A stretch of 28,172 nt of DNA from JOPF133 sp052144935 (GTDB taxonomy: Bacteria > Acidobacteriota > Terriglobia > Bryobacterales > Bryobacteraceae), in the NCBI GenBank assembly GCA_052144935.1, contig JBKQPR010000096.1:1-28172 (forward strand). The letters run 5' to 3'. The stretch's first letter is position 1, and every line of letters begins with the position of its first letter. Shown piece after piece: positions 16,364-21,829 of the stretch. A model generated the notes under the pieces. It worked only from the letters and a program-made list of their open reading frames with translations, ran no database searches and was not told where the DNA came from. A program made the translations under genes and the position numbers.

Positions 16364-17368
16364 ATGAAAACCTCCCTCTTGCTGATGGCAGCGGCCTTGG
16401 CCGCCATGGCGCAGACGCCCTACTTGAGCGCAGTCCGGCAGTTGACGCATGGAGGCCAGAATGCGGAGGCGTACTGGGCGCCGGACGGAAAGCGCCTGAT
16501 CTTCCAGAGCACCCGGCCGCCCTACGAGTGCGACCAGATGTTCGTGATGAACGCCGATGGCTCGGACCAACACCTGGTTTCGACTGGCAAAGGACGGACC
16601 ACTTGCGGGTACTTCCTGGCGGACAACCGGCACATCATTTACGCATCGACGCACCTTGCGGGGGATGCCTGTCCGGCCAATCCGGATCGCAGCAAGGGCT
16701 ACGTGTGGGGCGTGTTCGCCGGGTACGACATTTTCCTGGCGGACGACAGCGGGAAGATCGAAAAGCGGCTGACGGATGCACCGGGGTACGACGCCGAGGG
16801 GACTGTGAACTGGAAGACCGGCAATATTGTGTACACGTCGCTGGCGTCGGGAGACCTCGATCTGTGGACTATGAAGAGCGACGGATCGGGCAAAAAGCAG
16901 CTCACCAGCAGCCCGGGTTACGACGGCGGCGCGGTGTATTCGCGGGATGGCAAGCGGCTGGTGTGGCGCGCTAACTATCCAAAAAACGAGGCCGAGATGA
17001 AGCGCTACAAAGAACTGCTGGCGGATAATCTGACGGCCCCAATGAAAATGGAATTAGTGGTAGCGGACGCGGACGGGAAAAACCCGCGCACGATCACCAA
17101 TTTCGGGTGTGCCAGCTTCGCGCCGACCTTCACGCCCGACGGGAAGAAGATCCTATTCGCCTCGAACAAGCAGGAGTGCGACAGCCGGAACTTCGAGCTG
17201 TACCTGATCGGCGTGGACGGCACGGGCCTGGAACAGGTCACCAATTTCGGAGGATTCACGTCCTTTCCAGAGTTTTCGCCGGATGGCAAGACGCTGGTAT
17301 TCTGCTCGGACCGGGACGCCAAGGATCATTACGAATTCAACATCTTCACGGCGCGGTGGGGAAAGTAG
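16364..17368 (+). CDS. Exported TolB-like PD40 beta-propeller protein
   Basis: This 334-residue protein starts with a Sec signal (MKTSLLLMAAALAAMAQ) and consists of PD40-type propeller repeats: AYWAPDGKRLIFQST, GAVYSRDGKRLVWRA, APTFTPDGKKILFASN and FPEFSPDGKTLVFCSD, joined by D-G-S/T-G turns such as MNADGSDQHL. It should be periplasmic or cell-surface and bind a partner; catalysis is not evident. The start ATG 16364 is chosen because the signal peptide begins there; the frame is open 37 codons further upstream without protein-like sequence. It resembles the free-standing TolB-like or biopolymer-transport-like proteins that are numerous in Acidobacteria. It is unlikely to be TolB of the Tol-Pal complex because no tol genes are near and it lacks the N-terminal TolB domain. 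Confidence 0.88.
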   Translation: MKTSLLLMAAALAAMAQTPYLSAVRQLTHGGQNAEAYWAPDGKRLIFQSTRPPYECDQMFVMNADGSDQHLVSTGKGRTTCGYFLADNRHIIYASTHLAGDACPANPDRSKGYVWGVFAGYDIFLADDSGKIEKRLTDAPGYDAEGTVNWKTGNIVYTSLASGDLDLWTMKSDGSGKKQLTSSPGYDGGAVYSRDGKRLVWRANYPKNEAEMKRYKELLADNLTAPMKMELVVADADGKNPRTITNFGCASFAPTFTPDGKKILFASNKQECDSRNFELYLIGVDGTGLEQVTNFGGFTSFPEFSPDGKTLVFCSDRDAKDHYEFNIFTARWGK

Positions 17369-17573
17369 CGGCTGGGATCCGGGTGGGGCCGCGCACCTGG
17401 TCCTCCGGCGCGCCGCAGGCTCTGGCCGCTCGGGCCCGTTCGCCTCGCCATGGCCCTACGCACCCTCTGGCACGCTCCTCGCACCTCCCGCTCGTCACAC
17501 TCTCCTCGCCCCGTGGCGCCCGTGGCGAGGCGGGCTTGAGATACCTCCACCTTCTCAGGCAGAATGAGAGTCC

Positions 17574-18293
17574 ATGGCAATTCCCTTTTCCCCCACTCGA
17601 CAAGATGTGGAACGATACCGCCGCTTGCGCGCCGTCGGCATGGAGTTGAACCACAAGATCATCAAGACCTTTCCGCGGCGGGTAATCGAGGAGGTCGGAG
17701 ACGCGATCGGCATCCTGCACAATGGTGTCCTGGTATTCACTACGGAGGACATGAGCAGCGTACTGATGGACTGTTGCCTTCACGATTGGTTTGAAAACGG
17801 CAAGAATCAGGTCCAGCTCTACTCAGAGGCGCACGCCGCACAGCCCGGAACGGATGAGGGCTACCTCTTGAGCGCATATATCCAGGCGCGATACCGGGTG
17901 CTGGTGGTGCAATCGGCAGTGCCGGATGCCGGTATCCACTGCCGCGACATCCTGAACGATGAGGAGTTGTTCGTAATGGATCTGGCTATGAGCCGCACTC
18001 TCAGCAGGGCCGGTATGTCTGTAGCCGCTCGGACCATACCTCTCGGCGAATACTGGATGACCAGCGGCGCCGGCCTTCCAGTGATCTCCCAAGAAACTGT
18101 CCTGGACGCCTTGAGCCGGATCGAGGGCACCGAACATGCGCTGCTCAAAGGCCCGGGCAGCGTCGCGCTTATGATGGTGCGCGCGTGCCTCGCGGTCGGC
18201 GCTGCCGATCGCATCAGGTACGAGAGTGCAGAGGCAAAACCGAGCAAGCGTCGGCTCGATCCCCCCCGGCCCAAGTTTAAACGGCGTCGCTGA
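17574..18293 (+). CDS. Protein of unknown function (239 aa)
   Basis: I do not recognise a family. The protein starts MAIPFSPTRQDVERYRRLRA and then has LNHKIIKTFPRRVIEEVGDA, a hydrophobic strand (IGILHNGVLVF), an acidic central part (LHDWFENGKNQVQLYSEAHA), RYRVLVVQSAVPDAGIHC, and a strongly basic tail (SKRRLDPPRPKFKRRR) that could contact nucleic acid or ribosomes. There is no signal peptide or membrane segment. Codon use matches neighbouring genes, which supports real coding. A possible ribosome site AGAATGAGAG precedes the ATG. The 205 bases between the TolB-like gene and this start show no feature. It is convergent with the second sulfatase, with a GH3 remnant between them. Confidence 0.75.
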   Translation: MAIPFSPTRQDVERYRRLRAVGMELNHKIIKTFPRRVIEEVGDAIGILHNGVLVFTTEDMSSVLMDCCLHDWFENGKNQVQLYSEAHAAQPGTDEGYLLSAYIQARYRVLVVQSAVPDAGIHCRDILNDEELFVMDLAMSRTLSRAGMSVAARTIPLGEYWMTSGAGLPVISQETVLDALSRIEGTEHALLKGPGSVALMMVRACLAVGAADRIRYESAEAKPSKRRLDPPRPKFKRRR

Positions 18294-18333
18294 CGGATCT
18301 GAGCCGCCTGGGCCGCCGATTGGCTTGACCCTC

Positions 18334-18530
18334 CTGCAACACCCCGCCCAGGTGCGGAATCCCTCCCACCGGCTGCCCGCCGCCCGCGCTAATTTTGACC
18401 TCGCCCTTCAGCGGATCGCCAGCGCCCACAGCGAACTCCACCTGCCCGGCTCTCCCCAGCTTTCAGAGGCACGCGCTGGAATCCGCGCAGGTCGCGAATG
18501 GCATCGGGGCGCCCCCAGGGCCCGCCGCCG
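18334..18530 (-). pseudogene. Decayed GH3 3' end, copy A
   Basis: Read on the minus strand, this segment encodes GRPDAIRDLRGFQRVPLKAG then ESR and, after one extra G, QVEFAVGAGDPLKGEVKISA, GGGQPVGGIPHLGGVL. It matches the last 60 or so residues of the intact GH3 enzyme at 21830-22030 nearly residue for residue. The stop TAG has become CAG. The homology begins directly after the stop codon of the sulfatase gene, with no GH3 catalytic part next to it. Confidence 0.9.
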
Positions 18531-20039
18531 TCATGCCGCGCCTCGAATCTTCCGCAGCTTCTCCGCCATCTCTTTCACCTTTGCCGGATGCTGCGCGCGT
18601 AGATTCTTGGTTTCGCCGATGTCCGCCGAAAGGTCGTAGAGTTGCGGTTCAGGGTCCGTGCCCATCTCTGTGTTGGTGTTCTTTTCGATCTTCGGTCCCT
18701 TGCCTGGCGAGATGTACTTCCAGGTTCCGTCCCGAAGCGCCAGATCGCCGGCCTGCTCCACCAGCAGTTGCCTCCCTCTCCGGGACTCTCCCAGCAGCGC
18801 CCGCAGCACGTTCTCGCTGTCCGGGCCAGCGCCCCGCTCCAGATCGGCGCCCGTCAACTGCGCCAACGACCGAAGCAGGTCTACCTGCGAAACCAGGGCA
18901 TCCGAAACGCCCGGCTTGACCCGCGCCGGCCAGTGTACGATCAATGGAACGCGAGTGCCGCCTTCGAAGTTCGAGTATTTGCCGCCGCGCAAGGGCCCGT
19001 TCGGACGGTGCGATCCCAGCTTTGCGACGGCTTCGTCCTGGTAACCGTCATCCACAACTCCGCCGTTATCGCTCGAAAAGACGATCAGCGTATTCGCCAG
19101 CAAGCCGCGCTGTTCAAGGGTCCCCACGAGTTTCCCGACACACCAGTCCAGTTCGGCGATGACGTTGCCGCGAGGGCCCATCGTGGTGGCGTCCGTGAAG
19201 CGCTGGTGAGGCGCCCGCGGCACGTGGATGTCGTGCGTGGCGAAGTACAGAAAGAAGGGCTGCGTCGCGTTGCGATCGATGAACGAGACGGCGCGGTCCG
19301 TGAGGGTGTCCGCCATGGTCTCGTCGTTCCACAGCGCGGCCTTGCCGCCGCTCATGTATCCGATGCGGCTGATCCCGTTGACAATGGTCATATCGTGCCC
19401 GTGACTCGGCTTCATCTTCAACAGCTCCGGATGCGTCTTGCCGGTCGGCTCGTCGTCGAGCGGGCCGTTATAGTCGACCTTGAGCGGATCCCTCGGATCC
19501 AGATTGGCCACGCGATGGTTTTCCACGTACACGCAGGGAACGCGGTCGCCGGTGGCCGGGATGATGAAGCTCTCATCGAAGCCGATTTCGAGCGGTCCCG
19601 GTTTGATGTCCGTGTTCCAGTTGAGGTTGCCGTTGCCCAGCCCCAGATGCCACTTGCCGATGGCGGCCGTCCGGTACCCGCGCTGCTTCAGCATGGAGGC
19701 CAGCGTCACCCGGCCCGGCTGAATCAGCGCCGGCGCATCGCCGGGAAGTATTTTGGCGCCTTGCACGCGGAACGCGTATTCGCCGGTCAGGATCGAATAC
19801 CGGGACGGTGTGCAGGTGGCTGCGCTGGTGTGGGCGTCGGTGAATCGAACTCCGCGCTGCGCCAGCCGGTCGATGTTGGGCGTGTGGACGCGCTGCGCGC
19901 CGTAACAGCTCGTGTCGCCATACCCCACATCGTCGGCGAGCATGAACACGATGTTCGGCCGCGGCTCCGCGCCGAAGCCACGCCGCCCCGCCAGAAGCGC
20001 GGCTGCTGTCCCACATCCGAGAAAGGTTCTTCGGTCCAT
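18531..20039 (-). CDS. Exported arylsulfatase-type sulfatase (Tat signal)
   Basis: This 502-residue sulfatase has a twin-arginine signal (MDRRTFLGCGTAAALLAG). Other marks are ADD at 35-37 (metal ligands), the signature C-T-P-S-R at 76-80 with Cys76 for formylglycine, GKWH at 128-131, the active-site stretch FATHDIHVPRAPHQRF (266-281), and SSDNGG at 322-327. The ending YDLSADIGETKNLRAQHPAK is typical. It should hydrolyse sulfate esters of a carbohydrate after export; the matching activating enzyme is not in the window. It differs in subgroup from the first sulfatase (DD and THDIHVP against DQ and NTHHQN), so the substrates probably differ. A GH3 3' remnant ends 12 bases before its ATG and another begins directly after its stop. 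This suggests it once stood downstream of a GH3 gene in an operon. Confidence 0.94.
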   Translation of the reverse strand: MDRRTFLGCGTAAALLAGRRGFGAEPRPNIVFMLADDVGYGDTSCYGAQRVHTPNIDRLAQRGVRFTDAHTSAATCTPSRYSILTGEYAFRVQGAKILPGDAPALIQPGRVTLASMLKQRGYRTAAIGKWHLGLGNGNLNWNTDIKPGPLEIGFDESFIIPATGDRVPCVYVENHRVANLDPRDPLKVDYNGPLDDEPTGKTHPELLKMKPSHGHDMTIVNGISRIGYMSGGKAALWNDETMADTLTDRAVSFIDRNATQPFFLYFATHDIHVPRAPHQRFTDATTMGPRGNVIAELDWCVGKLVGTLEQRGLLANTLIVFSSDNGGVVDDGYQDEAVAKLGSHRPNGPLRGGKYSNFEGGTRVPLIVHWPARVKPGVSDALVSQVDLLRSLAQLTGADLERGAGPDSENVLRALLGESRRGRQLLVEQAGDLALRDGTWKYISPGKGPKIEKNTNTEMGTDPEPQLYDLSADIGETKNLRAQHPAKVKEMAEKLRKIRGAA

Positions 20040-20051
20040 CCTGCGGGTATC

Positions 20052-20137
20052 CTACAACACCCCGTCCACGTGCGGAAGCCCTTCCACCGGCTATCCGCCG
20101 CCCACGCCGATCTTCCCTTGCCTTACCCGCAGATCGC
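20052..20137 (-). pseudogene. Decayed GH3 3' end, copy B
   Basis: On the minus strand GATCTGCGGGTAAGGCAAGG and the following bases match the last 85 or so bases of the intact GH3 gene, including GTGGGCGGCGG, CCGCACGTGGA and the terminal GTGTTGTAG. There is an internal TAG in place of CAG, and indels occur. It ends 12 bases before the sulfatase ATG. The 5' side, up to about 20276, is open in one frame but does not resemble GH3. From there to the hairpin at 20300 I see nothing. Confidence 0.82.
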
Positions 20138-20299
20138 ACATCGGCCCAGTAGCGGTCCGCGGCTCCCGCAAAGGTCGCGCTTGCGCGGCCTGCGTATGAC
20201 TGCGGATCGGCTCCTTCCCGGTGAACGCGATACCCGCGACAAGGCCCTTCACCATGACCTCAGATACCCCAGACAAGATCCAAACGGTCCAGTGTCTGC

Positions 20300-20331
20300 C
20301 CTGAAGTGTCTACGGGTGTAGACACTTCAGG
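20300..20331. repeat. Perfect hairpin, 14-bp arms
   Basis: CCTGAAGTGTCTAC, the loop GGGT, and GTAGACACTTCAGG form a perfect stem 25 bases before the coiled-coil gene. GTGTCTGCCCTGAAGTGTCT just upstream repeats part of the arm. There is no T-run, so a simple terminator is doubtful. It could be a dispersed palindrome or an operator in the leader of the next gene. Confidence 0.7.
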
Positions 20332-20355
20332 CTAAACTCAAGAAGAGCACACCGA

Positions 20356-20592
20356 ATGACATTCGAAGAACGAATCGACCGCCTTACCGAACGCCACGAG
20401 GCCCTGGCGCAAACCGTCGAACTCCACGAACACCGCCTGGCGGAAATCATGGAAGCCATCGCCAACACCAACGCCAATATCGGCATGCTCCTGGAGGCCG
20501 CCAACCGCAACAACGAAACCATCGCCAACCTCGGCCACATCGCCCAAGTCCACTCGCATCGCTTCCAACGCCTCGAGGAGGGCAAGCAGTAA
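20356..20592 (+). CDS. Short coiled-coil protein
   Basis: This 78-residue protein is almost entirely helical with heptad spacing: MTFEERIDRLTERHEALAQT, VELHEHRLAEIMEAIANTNA, then NIGMLLEAANRNNETIANLG. It has no cysteines, signal or membrane segment. AAGAAGAGC lies upstream of the ATG as a possible ribosome site. Such short coiled-coil proteins are frequent next to toxin-antitoxin or regulatory genes in Acidobacteria, but the function is unknown. The gene and its hairpin directly abut the broken end of vapC, so it appears to have arrived by the event that truncated that gene. Confidence 0.7.
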   Translation: MTFEERIDRLTERHEALAQTVELHEHRLAEIMEAIANTNANIGMLLEAANRNNETIANLGHIAQVHSHRFQRLEEGKQ

Positions 20593-20606
20593 ACCAGCCA
20601 GGCCGA

Positions 20607-20625
20607 GCCCGCTGCCACAGCGGGC
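20607..20625 (+). terminator. Possible hairpin terminator after the coiled-coil gene
   Basis: GCCCGCTG-CCA-CAGCGGGC is a perfect 8-bp GC-rich stem 14 bases after the stop codon. It lacks a T-run, so termination without Rho is uncertain. Confidence 0.35.
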
Positions 20626-20926
20626 CCGCGCTTGCCGCGATCCGGCGCGGCACCTCCAAAGATCGCTCGACTACATCCGGCGCCACATCCATCTGAAAGA
20701 GGCCTCCCCAGTCGTGTAGGAGGGCGGTCTCAATCTGCTGAAAGCGGAAAGCATCAATCGCGCCTGCAACATGCTTTCTTGCACACGTAGCCGTCACCTC
20801 AATGAGTCCGAGCGTGGAGGTCCCCATCGGGATCTCTTGATCGAACTGCTCATTCATCCAGCCACTCCCCGATTCCCGGAAGTAGCGCTTCACCCAGGCG
20901 CTGGAGTCGAGATAAAAGAGCATCAC
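20620..20926 (-). pseudogene. vapC (PIN-domain toxin), C-terminal half missing
   Basis: The N-terminal PIN half is clear: MMLFYLDSSAWVKRYFRESG with the first catalytic Asp, GLIEVTATCARKH with the acidic second position, then FRFQQIETALLHDWGGLFQM and VVERSLEV. At about residue 95 the sequence loses family likeness (PRRIAASAGPLWQRARPGWF) and runs antisense through the coiled-coil gene. The expected RGADAVHLASAL segment and the last catalytic Asp residues are absent. It would therefore be an inactive toxin. It starts with GTG 20926 (or ATG 20923) and overlaps the antitoxin stop codon, the usual arrangement of VapBC pairs. Confidence 0.8.
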
Positions 20927-21192
20927 CGTCGATCGCGGATCAGAAGCTCAGACGCGGGGATGCCCGGACATTCGATAGGGTCGACCTTCCGCTGAGATCG
21001 CGTGTTCGGATCCGGAGGGCGGATTCCCGGCTGGCCCACGGCCCGTCCGATCGACTCCTCCCGCGTGAGCTGGCGCCTCTGGGGGGCAACTGCGGCCTTC
21101 TCCCTTGTCCGGAGCAACTTGAGGACTTCCCGAGCATCCTCCTCGGACAGTCGCTCAACCTCCTGAGCAAGGTTTTCCTTTGCCGAAGCCAC
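20923..21192 (-). CDS. Antitoxin partner of the PIN-domain toxin
   Basis: This 89-residue protein starts with GTG at 21192, six bases after AAGGAG. The longer upstream frame has no ribosome site and no conserved sequence. It reads ENLAQEVERLSEEDAREVLK then LLRTREKAAV, a helical N-terminal half. An Arg/Pro-rich linker follows, and the conserved-looking tail RKVDPIECPGIPASELLIRD. Tails of this kind occur in small proteins encoded directly upstream of PIN toxins in Acidobacteria and would wrap the toxin. It is apparently intact although its toxin is truncated. Confidence 0.75.
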   Translation of the reverse strand: MASAKENLAQEVERLSEEDAREVLKLLRTREKAAVAPQRRQLTREESIGRAVGQPGIRPPDPNTRSQRKVDPIECPGIPASELLIRDRR

Positions 21193-21301
21193 AGGCGTCT
21201 CCTTCCTTCGCACGCCGGGTTGATCCAACCGTACCCGTTTCCAATATGCCACAGGCAGGTCCAAGCGACTGCGGCAGCGCCCCCCTGATTGTCGCGAATT
21301 C

Positions 21302-21475
21302 GAGTTGCCAATGGCGATGACCGATCCGCAGACGAAGCAGGTGATCAACGACCATGGCAGCTACGTCACAACGTATCGCAAACAGCCGGATGCCACATGG
21401 AAAGCGGTCGCGGACATCGCAACTTCCGAAGTGCCGCCTCCCGCTCCTCCGCCCGCGCCATCGAAGAAACGCTAG
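21302..21475 (+). pseudogene. 3' fragment of a DUF4440/SnoaL-like gene
   Basis: The frame EFELPMAMTDPQTKQVINDH then GSYVTTYRKQPDATWKAVAD, IATSEVPPPAPPPAPSKKR and a stop is the typical C-terminus of exported DUF4440 (NTF2-like) proteins, where the strand T.DP.....DHG.YVT.YRKQ.D..WKAV.D and a Pro/Lys tail are conserved. Upstream of about 21296 the same frame shows no family likeness, so the N-terminal two thirds are missing. The 215 bases from here to GH3 copy C hold no feature I can support. Confidence 0.75.
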
Positions 21476-21690
21476 TCGATCGCGCGAGACGGTGCCGGTT
21501 GCTCTTTGCTGCGATGCGCTTGGAGAAGATCGGCGACGCCCAAGCCGTACCAGCGAATCCAAACGCCGCTCAGGCGAGGCGTTCCGTCGCGATGGCGTGC
21601 ACCGCGACGAATGAGTGACGGATTTCTCGGGAGCCGAAGGCTCCACCGCCCGTTGATCGGCAAGCAGGCGCGGGCCAGTGCAGCCCTCTC

Positions 21691-21757
21691 CCACAACACC
21701 CCGTCCGCGTGCGCGACCCCTCACACCCGCCGCCCGCCGCCCACGCTGATCTTCACC
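21691..21757 (-). pseudogene. Decayed GH3 3' end, copy C
   Basis: On the minus strand GTGAAGATCAGCGTGGGCGG, CACGCGGACGGGGTGTTGTGG and the bases between match the last 67 bases of the intact GH3 gene 139 bases away. The stop TAG reads TGG. Likeness continues past the stop: about 24 bases containing TGCACTGGCCCGCGCCT (21667-21690) match TGCACCGGCCCGCGCCT after the real stop (21807-21829). Confidence 0.85.
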
Positions 21758-21829
21758 GGATTACCGGGCTGGACCGAATTGGCAAGGCCCAGCATCCCGC
21801 CGTCGAGGCGCGGGCCGGTGCAGCTCTGC

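Noticed and set aside
16364..17368. Calling the propeller protein TolB of the Tol-Pal system.
   Set aside because: No tolQ, tolR, tolA or pal genes are adjacent, and the N-terminal TolB domain is missing; only PD40-type repeats are present.
20091..20276. A 61-codon minus-strand frame (MSGVSEVMVKGLVAGIAF and onward).
   Set aside because: Its 3' part is GH3 remnant B read to an internal stop, and the 5' part has no recognisable likeness. Not a gene I can support.
18642..20321. A 559-codon plus-strand frame.
   Set aside because: Antisense of the second sulfatase gene; no family likeness.
21472..21699. A 75-codon minus-strand frame with SGVWIRWYGLGVADLLQAHR.
   Set aside because: The stretch looks somewhat protein-like, but it has no ribosome site or family likeness and overlaps GH3 remnant C. 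It could be another gene fragment; evidence is too thin.
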